The translations under genes were made by a program, and so were the position numbers. The notes below the pieces were generated by a model. The model saw only the letters and a program-made list of their open reading frames with translations, searched no databases and was not told the DNA's origin. From Acinetobacter baumannii (GTDB lineage Bacteria; Pseudomonadota; Gammaproteobacteria; Pseudomonadales; Moraxellaceae), in assembly GCF_009759685.1 (NCBI RefSeq), contig NZ_CP046654.1:3038001-3102000 (forward strand): a DNA stretch of 64,000 bases. Reading direction: 5' to 3'. Shown here piece after piece: positions 25,809-34,646 of this stretch (position 1 is its first letter; each line of letters begins with the position of its first letter).

Positions 25809-26729
25809 ATGGATAAATTTGATACCTTGCAACTTTTTACCCGCATCGTAGAGCTGGGTAGTTTTAGTCAGGCAGCCGATCAGCTAAATATCCCACGTGC
25901 TACAGCAAGTAATGCCATTAAGGAGTTAGAGAGTAATTTACAGTGCCGTTTACTAGAGCGGACGACTCGGCATGTAAGGCCATCCCTAGATGGACAGGCA
26001 TTTTATGAGCGTTGTACACAAAGATTATCGGAACTCGATGATGCCGAATCATCTTTACGCAATGTAATTGCTCAGCCCCGTGGTTTATTACGTGTCGATT
26101 TATCAGGCGCACATGCAACTAAAATTGTTTTACCCAATATAGATCAATTTCACGAGTTATACCCCGACATTGAACTGGTAATCAGTACGGGGGATCGCTT
26201 GGTTGATCTGATCAGGGAAGGCATAGACTGCGTAGTGAGGGCGGGGCGTTTAGATGATTCCACTTTAATTGCCAGACATTTGGTCGATATGCCACAAGTC
26301 ATTTGTGCAAGTCCTGACTATTTAAATAAACATGGAACGCCAGAGCAACCAGAAGATTTGTTATCACATTATTGTGTTAATTTCTTCTCGACATCAGGCG
26401 GGCGAAATTATCCATTTGAATTAATGGTGAATGGTAAAAAACAAGATTATTTTTTGAAAAGCTGGATCGCGGTAAATGACGCTGAAAACTATGTATTATC
26501 TGCCTTACAAGGGGCTGGCTTAATTCAAGTACCGCACTACCATGTGGCAAATGAATTAAAAAATGAGCGACTGGTTGAGGTTTTATCTGAATGGGAAAGC
26601 CCGAAGATGTCAGTTTCTGCACTATATCCGCAGCATCGGCAGCTCTCGCCGCGCGTACGAGTTTTTGTCGCTTGGCTGAGTGAGTTATACACGGGCTATT
26701 TTGCCAACTTTGAATACCCGCAAAAATGA
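25809..26729 (+). CDS. LysR-family regulator
   Basis: A 306-residue LysR regulator. The HTH covers residues 18-45 (GSFSQAADQLNIPRATASNAIKELE), and the effector domain starts at PRGLLRVDLSGAHATKIVLPN. It probably regulates the divergent SDR gene. A perfect 9-bp inverted repeat, TACCCGCAA/TTGCGGGTA (26715-26744), spans its stop codon but lacks a T tail. Confidence 0.9.
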   Translation: MDKFDTLQLFTRIVELGSFSQAADQLNIPRATASNAIKELESNLQCRLLERTTRHVRPSLDGQAFYERCTQRLSELDDAESSLRNVIAQPRGLLRVDLSGAHATKIVLPNIDQFHELYPDIELVISTGDRLVDLIREGIDCVVRAGRLDDSTLIARHLVDMPQVICASPDYLNKHGTPEQPEDLLSHYCVNFFSTSGGRNYPFELMVNGKKQDYFLKSWIAVNDAENYVLSALQGAGLIQVPHYHVANELKNERLVEVLSEWESPKMSVSALYPQHRQLSPRVRVFVAWLSELYTGYFANFEYPQK

Positions 26730-26766
26730 AATATCTTGCGGGTAAGTCAAAAACTAAATGATATTT

Positions 26767-27627
26767 TTAAGACTGATTCTGCAATTTATCTTGAGTCTTG
26801 GTCTCAAAATCACTCGCATCATGGCGTTCATGCAACTGCGTAGCTAAATCACCAAAAGTACGATTGAGCATACGGCCACGTTGTACCGCAGGGCGCGCTA
26901 AAATCGCATCTGCCCAACGTTGAACATTTTTATATTGATCGACACCTAAAAACTCCGCGCCGTTATACACCCAGTTTTTAACAAGACCGCCATACCAAGG
27001 GAACGCTGCAATATCAGCGATGCTATATTCAGAACCAGCCAAATATTCGTTTTTTGCCAGATGCTGATCTAATACATCAAGTAAGCGTTTTGTTTCCATT
27101 GCAAAGCGGTTAATCGCATATTCAATTTTAACAGGGGCATAAGCATAAAAATGTCCAAAACCACCACCTAAGTAAGGTGCACTGCCCATTTGCCAGAATA
27201 ACCAATTGAGGCATTCAGTACGTGCAGCAATATCAGTCGGAATAAACGCTTTAAACTTTTCAGCCAAGTAAAGCAAAATTGAGCCAGATTCAAATACTCT
27301 TAATGGCGGGTTTTGGCTATGGTCAACCAATGCTGGAATTTTAGAGTTGGGATTAATTTCTACAAAGCCACTGCCAAATTGCTGTCCTTCTCCGATTTTA
27401 ATCAGCCAAGCATCATATTCAGCATCTTTATGTCCTAACGCTAAAAGCTCTTCAAGCAAAATAGTAACTTTTTGACCATTAGGCGTTGCTAAAGAGTAGA
27501 GTTGGAGCGGATGTTTTCCTACTGGAAGTGTATGCTCGTAACGCGCACCTGAGGTAGGTTGGTTTAAATCGGTTTTTTCTCCAGTCCATTGCCAAACTTG
27601 TGGAGGAATATAGTTTGAATCACTCAT
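26767..27627 (-). CDS. yghU: YghU-like glutathione transferase / disulfide-bond oxidoreductase
   Basis: A 286-residue Nu-class glutathione transferase. It matches E. coli YghU through long stretches: QVWQWTGEKTDLNQPTSG, the N-terminal thioredoxin fold with TPNGQKVTILLEE, the glutathione-binding FVEINPNSKIPAL and FESGSILLYLAEKF, and the tail LHERHDASDFETKT. Members use bound glutathione to reduce organic peroxides and disulfides in the cytoplasm. It is co-oriented with the yfcF-like gene 33 bases upstream, probably as one transcript. Confidence 0.93.
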   Translation of the reverse strand: MSDSNYIPPQVWQWTGEKTDLNQPTSGARYEHTLPVGKHPLQLYSLATPNGQKVTILLEELLALGHKDAEYDAWLIKIGEGQQFGSGFVEINPNSKIPALVDHSQNPPLRVFESGSILLYLAEKFKAFIPTDIAARTECLNWLFWQMGSAPYLGGGFGHFYAYAPVKIEYAINRFAMETKRLLDVLDQHLAKNEYLAGSEYSIADIAAFPWYGGLVKNWVYNGAEFLGVDQYKNVQRWADAILARPAVQRGRMLNRTFGDLATQLHERHDASDFETKTQDKLQNQS

Positions 27628-27660
27628 TTTTTATCTCATGTTTGGTGTAAATATAAGGAT

Positions 27661-28287
27661 TTATTTATGTCGCAAGGCAAGCCATTTTTGTACGGTCGGA
27701 CGTTGCCATTGCTGTAATGCATAATTTTTTAGGCGCTCTGGTACAGCATCACCATTTTGAATAAGACGTTGCAACATCAGGGCAAGTTCAGCATCCACAA
27801 TACTCCATGAACCAAAAAGAAATTCGGCATCAGACGCAAGAAGTTTTTCTGCAACAAAGAAAAACTTCTCGGCTGCTTTTTTGCCTTCTTCTGAAAGTGG
27901 AGTGGACTTGGGCTGAATAAAAATAACATCGGTTGGACGCTCAGTTCTTAGTGCCACCAAGTCTGATCTGAGCCATGCTTGAATTTGTCTTGCTCTTGCG
28001 CGAGCTTGAATATCTTTTGGATAAATAGCTGTGTCTGGATAAAGCTCTTCAAGATATTCCAAAATGGCGGAGGATTCTGATAAGGCAAAATCGTTATGCT
28101 CAAGTACAGGCACTTTAGCTGTTAATGACTTTTCTACAAAAGATATTTCAAACTGGCCTTGCTGGCCTAAGTCGATGGTTGCTATTTCAAATGGAATTTG
28201 TTTTTCGTGTAGTCCTACAAAAACTGTAAATGCATAGGGACTTAGAAATTGTGAATCTGTATACAGCTTAAAATGCTCGTTATTCAT
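27661..28287 (-). CDS. yfcF: YfcF-like glutathione transferase
   Basis: A 208-residue glutathione transferase close to E. coli YfcF. The N-terminal domain is LYTDSQFLSPYAFTVFVGLHEK, the glutathione site VPVLEHNDFALSESSAILEYLEE, and the helical C-terminal domain has RARARQIQAWLRSDL and RTERPTDVIF. It probably acts with the YghU-like protein in peroxide or electrophile detoxification. It lies first in the pair, behind a 119-base gap in which I see no clear regulatory site. Confidence 0.9.
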   Translation of the reverse strand: MNNEHFKLYTDSQFLSPYAFTVFVGLHEKQIPFEIATIDLGQQGQFEISFVEKSLTAKVPVLEHNDFALSESSAILEYLEELYPDTAIYPKDIQARARARQIQAWLRSDLVALRTERPTDVIFIQPKSTPLSEEGKKAAEKFFFVAEKLLASDAEFLFGSWSIVDAELALMLQRLIQNGDAVPERLKNYALQQWQRPTVQKWLALRHK

Positions 28288-28406
28288 TGTTATTGTCCGT
28301 GTGATAAACAGATGGGTCTAGTCTAAGTGAGCTAAGCCAAGATTGGGTAGCTTTTTTGTGGAAAAGCTTTATCGGTTTTTGAACTAAGCTATTTCGGTGG
28401 TCAATG

Positions 28407-29312
28407 TTAGGGTTTAATGTGCTGAAAATGTTGACGGACAATGCTAAGCCAAGCTTGTACTGCTGGTGAGACAGGAAGATTCTTTTTCCAAGCCATGACT
28501 AAGTGCCACTGAATATTTGGTTTTTCGAGTGGCACTGCTGCAAATAAAGTCGGGTCAAGCATGTCGGTATAATATTGAGGGAGAAGCGCAATTCCCATAC
28601 GTTGTAACACCATGTCTGCCAAGAGATGCCATTGGCTGGTCCGGCAAGCAATGGTGGGGTAGAAACCATGCTGCTTACATGCATCGAGAATAATACTGTT
28701 TAAAGAGAAATTTTCAGGAAACATTAAAAACGATTGATGTTGTAGCTCTTCTAGATTTATTTTTTTACGTGTTGCCCAAGTCGCATCCCGACGTAAAAGT
28801 ACCATTAAAGGGTAGTTACATAACTCGATGCTATTAAAAGTTTGCGTATCAAAAGGCTGCAATAAAACGCCAACGTCTAACTCATTGTTAAGCAAAGCTT
28901 GTTCAATACCGCGTGAACCCACTTCCATAAAAGCCAATTCAATATCTGGCCATTGACGATGAAAGTCAAATAGGGCAGTCGTTAGGAGCTGCGAACCTAA
29001 AGGTGGAACGCCAAGTTTTAAAGTACCTGTTTTTAATTGTTGATAGTTTTCTATTTCAAGAAAGATGTTTTGCTCTGCTTGAAGAAGCTCGACCGCATGT
29101 TGATAAATACGCTCTCCAATTTCAGTTAATTCAATTTGTCTTTTTCGTCCATGATCGGGTTTAACCAAAAGCTGTACCTGAAGCTGCTCTTCGAGTTGTT
29201 GTAATATTTTACTAATGGTGGGCTGAGTCAGATATAACTCTTCAGCAGTACGGGTAAAACTTTTAGTTTTAACCAGAGTAACAAAGCACTGTAATGATTT
29301 TAGAGAAAGCAT
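28407..29312 (-). CDS. LysR-family regulator, CidR-like by position
   Basis: A 301-residue LysR regulator with its HTH near residues 18-45 (KSFTRTAEELYLTQPTISKILQQLE) and an effector domain from TGTLKLGVPPLGSQLL. It diverges from a cidA-cidB pair, the arrangement known for CidR, which responds to weak acids or overflow metabolism and activates cidAB. The 110-base gap contains two perfect palindromes. Assignment as the cidAB regulator is inference from layout. Confidence 0.88.
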   Translation of the reverse strand: MLSLKSLQCFVTLVKTKSFTRTAEELYLTQPTISKILQQLEEQLQVQLLVKPDHGRKRQIELTEIGERIYQHAVELLQAEQNIFLEIENYQQLKTGTLKLGVPPLGSQLLTTALFDFHRQWPDIELAFMEVGSRGIEQALLNNELDVGVLLQPFDTQTFNSIELCNYPLMVLLRRDATWATRKKINLEELQHQSFLMFPENFSLNSIILDACKQHGFYPTIACRTSQWHLLADMVLQRMGIALLPQYYTDMLDPTLFAAVPLEKPNIQWHLVMAWKKNLPVSPAVQAWLSIVRQHFQHIKP

Positions 29313-29324
29313 AATAAAGAATAG

Positions 29325-29364
29325 ATTATTCCATTTTGGAATAATATTAACATGAATAATTCAT
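29325..29364. promoter_or_regulatory. Likely LysR operator between regulator and cidAB
   Basis: ATTATTCCA-TTT-TGGAATAAT (29325-29345), a perfect 9-bp inverted repeat of the T-N11-A type bound by LysR proteins, followed 6 bases later by the palindrome ATGAATAATTCAT (29352-29364). One could be the recognition site and the other the activation site near -35. Confidence 0.65.
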
Positions 29365-29422
29365 ATTTAGCAGGTTTAACCAAGCTAGCATAATAGTGTA
29401 GTTAACCATTTAATTTCGAAAA

Positions 29423-29854
29423 ATGAGTACTGAATCTGCTTCTGGAACACCCTCACAACCATCACTGTTCGTGTTAGTTAAACAAATTCTCATTTTGGCT
29501 GGATTTTGGTGGATCGGATATCTCTTACACCAAAAACTCGGTGTGCCTGTCTCGGCAGGTATTTTAGGTATGTTTTTATTGCTTTTATGCCTGTTCTTTA
29601 AAATTATCAAAATGGATCAGGTGGCAATGGGAGCAACTGTGGTTTTAGGTGAGCTATTACTGTTTTTTGTGCCTGTAGTCGTTGCCGTTGTCCAGTATAA
29701 AACCTTGTTTATGACCGAAGGATGGCAAATCGTCTTAAGTATTGCGGTTGGAACCATTTTAGTCATGTTAAGCACTTCACTGACTATTCATTATTACAAT
29801 CGTTTGAAGGCTTACTTACAGGCTAGAAAACGTCTTCAACATAAGCATATCTAA
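29423..29854 (+). CDS. cidA: CidA/LrgA-family holin-like protein
   Basis: A 143-residue membrane protein with four hydrophobic segments. LGVPVSAGILGMFLLLLCLF and FFVPVVVAVVQY are typical of the CidA/LrgA family. Members form membrane oligomers tied to murein hydrolase control, programmed lysis and pyruvate/acetate overflow. It is followed 13 bases later by cidB. The ribosome site is weak. Confidence 0.9.
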   Translation: MSTESASGTPSQPSLFVLVKQILILAGFWWIGYLLHQKLGVPVSAGILGMFLLLLCLFFKIIKMDQVAMGATVVLGELLLFFVPVVVAVVQYKTLFMTEGWQIVLSIAVGTILVMLSTSLTIHYYNRLKAYLQARKRLQHKHI

Positions 29855-29867
29855 AGAGCATAATGAC

Positions 29868-30557
29868 ATGAATATCTGGTCAATTCTTTGTCTCATCTGG
29901 ACTTTGGTCGCTTATGTTGTGGCAAAGCGAATCTATCAAAAACATCCAAAACTTTGGTTATCACCCGCAATTAGTGTGCCTGTACTTACCATCATTTTGA
30001 TGACGATTTTTGGAATTTCATACCAAACTTATTCAGAAGATACCCAGTGGATTGTTAATTTATTAGGACCAGCAACGGTTGCGTTTGCTGTACCGATTTA
30101 TCGTTATCGGGAAACGATACGTAAAAACCTTGGGGTCCTTTCGATTGCGATTATTGTGGGGATGAGTGTAGGTGTGATGACTGCCTATAAAATGGCGCAG
30201 TGGTTCCACTTTAGCCCTGAAGTCACCAATAGTTTGATGGCCCGTTCTATTTCAACACCATTTGCCATGATTTTAGCGGAAGATATTCACGGTTCGGCAG
30301 CATTGGTTTCTCTATTTACTGTTATTACCGGTTTGGTCGGTATGATTTGTGGCGATGCAATTTTGGCAATTACTAAAATCCGTTCTAATGTGGCAAATGG
30401 TGCCGCCTTGGGTAACGCAGCGCATGGTTTTGGTACAGTCAGAGCACAGCAAAGAAATAGTGAAGAAGGGGTGATTGCCAGTTTAACCATGGTTATTGCT
30501 GGTATTTTAATGGTGCTGATTGGACCATTTGCGATTCATCTATGGTTGCTGTTGTAA
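29868..30557 (+). CDS. cidB: CidB/LrgB-family membrane protein
   Basis: A 229-residue LrgB-family protein, the partner of CidA. Features are LLGPATVAFAVPIYRYRE, the ARSISTPFAMILAEDIHGSAAL stretch and GAALGNAAHGFGTVRA, all conserved in the family; six or more hydrophobic segments. The gene ends 7 bases from a convergent MocR gene and I see no strong terminator between them. Confidence 0.92.
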   Translation: MNIWSILCLIWTLVAYVVAKRIYQKHPKLWLSPAISVPVLTIILMTIFGISYQTYSEDTQWIVNLLGPATVAFAVPIYRYRETIRKNLGVLSIAIIVGMSVGVMTAYKMAQWFHFSPEVTNSLMARSISTPFAMILAEDIHGSAALVSLFTVITGLVGMICGDAILAITKIRSNVANGAALGNAAHGFGTVRAQQRNSEEGVIASLTMVIAGILMVLIGPFAIHLWLLL

Positions 30558-30564
30558 GGTTTAC

Positions 30565-32055
30565 CTACATTGATTTGGCGTGCTGTTGAATAATCTTTGA
30601 TAATTTTTTGATAGCTTGTTGCATTAGTTCGGGTTCAAAATCGCCTAAGCCGACAATTAAACCCGAACGTCGCCGCTCTTTTGAAAATGTCGGTGAAATT
30701 GCTTTGATGGCAATACCTGCATCGACTGCCGAGCTTGCAACGTCAATATCATTAATATGTTGAGCAAGCCATAACACCATATGCATGCCTTGATCGCCCG
30801 GTTGTAACCAAGCCAGTTCTTGAGGTATGTATTTTTCAATCAAGCCAATAATGTATTCTCGAACTTCTGCATAGACATTTCGAGTACGTCGAATATGCCG
30901 TTCTAAATAACCCTCTTGAATAAAAGCAGCCAAAACGTGTTGGTCGGCAGCAGGCGGGTGTCTATCAATTAATACTCTAAGCCCACAAAAAGGAGCTACC
31001 AGTTCTGTAGGCAACACTGCATAGCCAAGCCTAAGCGATGGAAATAAGACTTTGCTGAAAGTCCCAAGATAAATCACTTGGTCAGGTGCCATGCCTTGTA
31101 AAGATGGGAAGGGCTGACCGTTGTAACGAAGTTCACTGTCATAATCATCTTCAATGATCCATGCATTTTGCTGTTTTGCCCAAGCTAATAATGCCGTGCG
31201 TCTTGCTAGACTCATCGGCATGCCAAGTGGATATTGGTGAGAGGGTGTTACAAAAGCAGCACGCGCATGTTTAGAAAGTTTAATTCCGGTTTCAACCTGA
31301 ATGCCTTCTTCATCAACAGGAACACGCACCATTCGAATGTTTTGTACAGTATGCTCAAAAATGGCTGTTGTACCGCGATAAGCAGGATCTTCAACCCAAA
31401 CTTCATCTTTCGCCTCAAATAAAATTTGGCTGCAAATATAAAGTGATTGTTGAATGCCGGGCGTAATCACAATTTGTTCAGGTTCGCAGTGGACAGAACG
31501 TGACCGTCGTACATAGTCTGCTATAGCAATTCTTAGTGATAATACACCTTGAGGTTCACCATATCCTGAAGGAACACCTGCACCCCGTGATCTATATTTA
31601 TTACCAAATTTACGCCAGATATCACTTGGTTGAGTACGACCGACGGGGACAGATACTGCAAAAGGAACATGGGGAAGTGGCTTAAATTCATCAAGCACTT
31701 TGGCATAAGAACGTGCCGATTTGGTCAAAGATATCGAGTTAGGTTTATTTTCTTTTGATGAGTGTTGTATTACAGATGTTTTAATCAAAGCATGAGACAC
31801 ATAAGTGCCAGTTCGTGGTTGAGAGTCAAACACACCTTCAGCTAAAAGCTGATCATAAGCTTCAATAATGGTTCCGCGAGCGACACCTAGGGTTAAAGCT
31901 AGTTCACGAGAAGAAGGCAATGGATCGCCGGGTTGTAAATCACCACTTTGTACAGCTTCACGTAAAGCTTGAGTCAGTTGAGCACTTATCTTTCCTTTGC
32001 TTTTATCAATCTTTGCAATAGACGGAAGTTCCACAACTTTTGCCATTCTTGCCAT
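30565..32055 (-). CDS. MocR/PdxR-type GntR regulator with aminotransferase domain
   Basis: A 496-residue regulator: an N-terminal GntR winged HTH (about residues 20-90, SSRELALTLGVARGTIIEAYDQL) joined by a linker to a fold-type I aminotransferase domain that binds PLP (lysine in YLGTFSKVLFPSLRLGY). Such proteins control vitamin B6, GABA, taurine or amino-acid genes. It diverges from paiB across a gap with nested dyads. A second possible start lies at the fourth residue. Confidence 0.9.
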   Translation of the reverse strand: MARMAKVVELPSIAKIDKSKGKISAQLTQALREAVQSGDLQPGDPLPSSRELALTLGVARGTIIEAYDQLLAEGVFDSQPRTGTYVSHALIKTSVIQHSSKENKPNSISLTKSARSYAKVLDEFKPLPHVPFAVSVPVGRTQPSDIWRKFGNKYRSRGAGVPSGYGEPQGVLSLRIAIADYVRRSRSVHCEPEQIVITPGIQQSLYICSQILFEAKDEVWVEDPAYRGTTAIFEHTVQNIRMVRVPVDEEGIQVETGIKLSKHARAAFVTPSHQYPLGMPMSLARRTALLAWAKQQNAWIIEDDYDSELRYNGQPFPSLQGMAPDQVIYLGTFSKVLFPSLRLGYAVLPTELVAPFCGLRVLIDRHPPAADQHVLAAFIQEGYLERHIRRTRNVYAEVREYIIGLIEKYIPQELAWLQPGDQGMHMVLWLAQHINDIDVASSAVDAGIAIKAISPTFSKERRRSGLIVGLGDFEPELMQQAIKKLSKIIQQHAKSM

Positions 32056-32057
32056 AA

Positions 32058-32116
32058 TTCTGGTCTACTTAAAAAAATACAAAGTGGTTCTTTTTAATAA
32101 ACCACATAAACCAGAA
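32058..32116. promoter_or_regulatory. Nested dyads in the mocR-paiB intergenic region
   Basis: TTCTGGT (32058-32064) pairs with ACCAGAA (32110-32116), and inside it GTGGTT (32084-32089) pairs with AACCAC (32100-32105). CTGGT and GTGGT also read as direct half-sites about 24 bases apart, the mode of binding known for MocR proteins. Likely operator for both divergent genes. Confidence 0.55.
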
Positions 32117-32170
32117 AATTTACAACACAAAATATAAATAGCCCTGATATTTACAGCGAGGTTTTTAGCC

Positions 32171-32806
32171 ATGTATATCCCTGATGATTTTGCAGAAAAC
32201 CGTTTGGATGTATTGCATTCTCTTATTGCAGACTATCCATTTGGGGTGCTTTTTACGCATGGAAGTAATGGCTTAGATGCAAATCATCTTCCATTCGAGT
32301 TGCAAACAAATGAAGGGAAATTTGGCATGCTACATGCCCATGTGTCACGAAATAATTCTGTTTGGCAGGACATTAAAAATGGAGATGAGGTATTGGTCGT
32401 TTTTCAAGCAGGCGATGCGTATATTTCACCAAACTGGTACCCATCCAAACATGAACAGCACAGACAAGTACCTACATGGAACTATAGGGTTGTGCATGCT
32501 TATGGCAAAGTGACGATTCGAGATGACGAACGTTACGTTCGCGGTGTTGTGGCTCGTTTAACCCGTACTCATGAAGCATCTCAACCTGAACCATGGAAAA
32601 TGTCCGATGCACCAAAGGATTATCTTGAACCGATGTTAAAAGCCATTGTAGGTATTGAGATTGAAATTACCAAGCTGCAAGGAAAATCAAAACTTGGGCA
32701 AAACAAAGAACGCCGAGACATTTTAGGCGCGGCAGATGGCCTATCGAAATCTGGTCATCAAACTATAGCGAATGCCATGTACAGTGTGGCTGAGTTAAAT
32801 AAATAA
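32171..32806 (+). CDS. paiB: PaiB-like FMN-binding protein
   Basis: A 211-residue member of the PaiB family (split-barrel FMN-binding, historically a negative regulator in Bacillus). Motifs: MYIPDDFAENRLDVLHSLIADYPFGVL, FQAGDAYISPNWYPSK, VPTWNYRVVHAYG and the C-terminal KLGQNKERRD. It lies 42 bases before a GNAT gene; in Bacillus, PaiB is likewise paired with an acetyltransferase (PaiA). Expression is probably under the divergent MocR protein. Confidence 0.9.
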   Translation: MYIPDDFAENRLDVLHSLIADYPFGVLFTHGSNGLDANHLPFELQTNEGKFGMLHAHVSRNNSVWQDIKNGDEVLVVFQAGDAYISPNWYPSKHEQHRQVPTWNYRVVHAYGKVTIRDDERYVRGVVARLTRTHEASQPEPWKMSDAPKDYLEPMLKAIVGIEIEITKLQGKSKLGQNKERRDILGAADGLSKSGHQTIANAMYSVAELNK

Positions 32807-32848
32807 TTTTGAAAATATAAAAGCTTAATATCAATTGAGGAGATAAAG

Positions 32849-33442
32849 ATGTCTTTGACTACACCTGTTGAATTAGTGGGTGAGCACGTTATTTTAAAGC
32901 CGCTAGATGTAACTCAAGCTGAAGCGCTCAAAGAGGCCGTTTGCGATGGGGAGCTCTATAATCTTTGGTATACCCGTGTGCCAAGACCTGAACAGATGAC
33001 TGCTGAAATTGAAAGACGTCTTGATTTGCAAAAATCCGGCTCTATGTTGCCTTTTTATATTGAAGACCGAAAAACGGGACGAGCGCTGGGCATGACAACA
33101 CTCATGCATATTGAAGAAGCGCATCGCCGTGTAGAAATTGGTTCGACATGGTACCGAAAGTCTGCACAGCGTACGCCTGTAAATACTGAATGTAAAAAAC
33201 TATTGCTAACTCATGCATTTGAGACTTTAAACTGTATTGCGGTTGAGTTACGCACATCTTCATTAAATGTTCAAAGCCAAGCCGCGATTGTACGCTTGGG
33301 TGCAAAGCTCGATGGTGTGCTAAGAAGTCATCAAATTGTGAAAGATGATATTTTGCGGGACACTCATGTTTACAGTATTTTAAAACATGAGTGGCCTGCG
33401 GTCCGTCAAAATCTAGAATGGCTATTGAGCAAACCGCGTTAA
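32849..33442 (+). CDS. RimJ/RimL-type GNAT acetyltransferase
   Basis: A 197-residue GNAT protein of the ribosomal-protein/small-molecule acetyltransferase group: TPVELVGEHVILKPLDVTQAEAL at the start, RRVEIGSTWYRKSAQRTPVN in the middle and RTSSLNVQSQAAIVRLGAKLDG near the acetyl-CoA site. It has a good ribosome site (GAGGAG). It follows paiB and is probably co-transcribed. The acceptor is unknown. Confidence 0.88.
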   Translation: MSLTTPVELVGEHVILKPLDVTQAEALKEAVCDGELYNLWYTRVPRPEQMTAEIERRLDLQKSGSMLPFYIEDRKTGRALGMTTLMHIEEAHRRVEIGSTWYRKSAQRTPVNTECKKLLLTHAFETLNCIAVELRTSSLNVQSQAAIVRLGAKLDGVLRSHQIVKDDILRDTHVYSILKHEWPAVRQNLEWLLSKPR

Positions 33443-33449
33443 AAAGAAT

Positions 33450-34637
33450 TTAAACAAACTGCTTTTCTCTTTTTTGGCTTAGCCAGAAGAGAGAAGCTGC
33501 GGCAATCACCAACCATGGTATTAACGCTATATTCATTGCTTTCCAGCCGAATAAATCCAGTAAAGCACCTGCACTAAACGAACAAATCAAACCGACAACA
33601 AAAACGGTCATATCGTTAATGGCTTGGGCCTTGGCTTTTTCAGCCACAGAATAAGTTCCTGTGAGTAAAGAAGTACTGCCAATAAATAAAAAGTTCCATC
33701 CCACACCCAATAAAATTAAAGATATTGCAAAAGATGTGAACTGAATACCTGAGAGAGCAAATCCGATATAGCAAGCAAATAATAAAAGACCTGCAAACAT
33801 GATTTTAAGCACACCAAAGCGAGCAATTAAGTTTCCAGTAAAGAATGAGGGTAAAAACATACCAAGTACATGTAGTTGAATGACTGTCGTAATTGACCCA
33901 AGTTCATGGTGTGAATGCCGCATAGCAATTGGTGTTGCGGTCATACCTAAAATCATAATGCCATAACCTGTGACGGCACCAAACAGAGCAACTAAATAGG
34001 TCGGTTGAAAGACAATCTGTTGCCATGGACGACCAGCAGTAAAGTTGGATTTCTGCTCAACTGTATCGGCAATATGTAGGTTAGATAAAATGCCCATTGC
34101 CACAAGTGAGATGATACTAATAATTAAAAATGAACCGATATATTCTAAATGCTGGAATAAAGGTCCGCCGAAGCGTGCTAAAGTTGGGCCAATCAGTGCT
34201 GCAACAATTCCACCTGCCATTACCCAAGAAATAGCGCGTGAGCGGAACGCATCATTTGCCACTTCACTGGCAGCAAAACGGTAAAACTGAGCAAAGGATT
34301 GATAGGCCCCGACACATAGCGTACCCAAAGCCAGAAGCATGAGTGAGCTATAAAAAATACCCATTGCTGCGATAATGCCACCGAGCACACCTAAAAAAGC
34401 GCCAAATAGAAAACCGTTACGTCGTCCTACACGTGCCATGAGCATTGATGCAGGGAACATCATTAAAGCCGTACCCAAAAACATAGAGGCGATAGGCAGC
34501 GTTGCAAGTGTTGGGGTATTTGCAATATTTGCCCCAGCCAAGCCACCAATGGTCATGACCATGACAGAAACGGTTTGGAAAAGTGATTGGGAACTCGCCA
34601 AAATTAATACTTGGCGGTGCATGGTATTTTGAAGCAT
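33450..34637 (-). CDS. MFS transporter
   Basis: A 395-residue major facilitator protein with 12 hydrophobic segments and the loop motif ARVGRRNGFLFGAFLG between helices 2 and 3. It resembles the YfmO/Bcr-like drug or metabolite exporters only in general terms. It converges on the GNAT gene with 7 bases between the stops and lies 9 bases after the cupin gene on its own strand, so the two are probably co-transcribed. Confidence 0.85.
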   Translation of the reverse strand: MLQNTMHRQVLILASSQSLFQTVSVMVMTIGGLAGANIANTPTLATLPIASMFLGTALMMFPASMLMARVGRRNGFLFGAFLGVLGGIIAAMGIFYSSLMLLALGTLCVGAYQSFAQFYRFAASEVANDAFRSRAISWVMAGGIVAALIGPTLARFGGPLFQHLEYIGSFLIISIISLVAMGILSNLHIADTVEQKSNFTAGRPWQQIVFQPTYLVALFGAVTGYGIMILGMTATPIAMRHSHHELGSITTVIQLHVLGMFLPSFFTGNLIARFGVLKIMFAGLLLFACYIGFALSGIQFTSFAISLILLGVGWNFLFIGSTSLLTGTYSVAEKAKAQAINDMTVFVVGLICSFSAGALLDLFGWKAMNIALIPWLVIAAASLFWLSQKREKQFV

Positions 34638-34646
34638 AAAGAGCCT

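Noticed and set aside
26715..26744. Hairpin TACCCGCAA/TTGCGGGTA as a terminator of the LysR gene
   Set aside because: It includes the stop codon and has no T tract on either strand, so it is not listed as a terminator.
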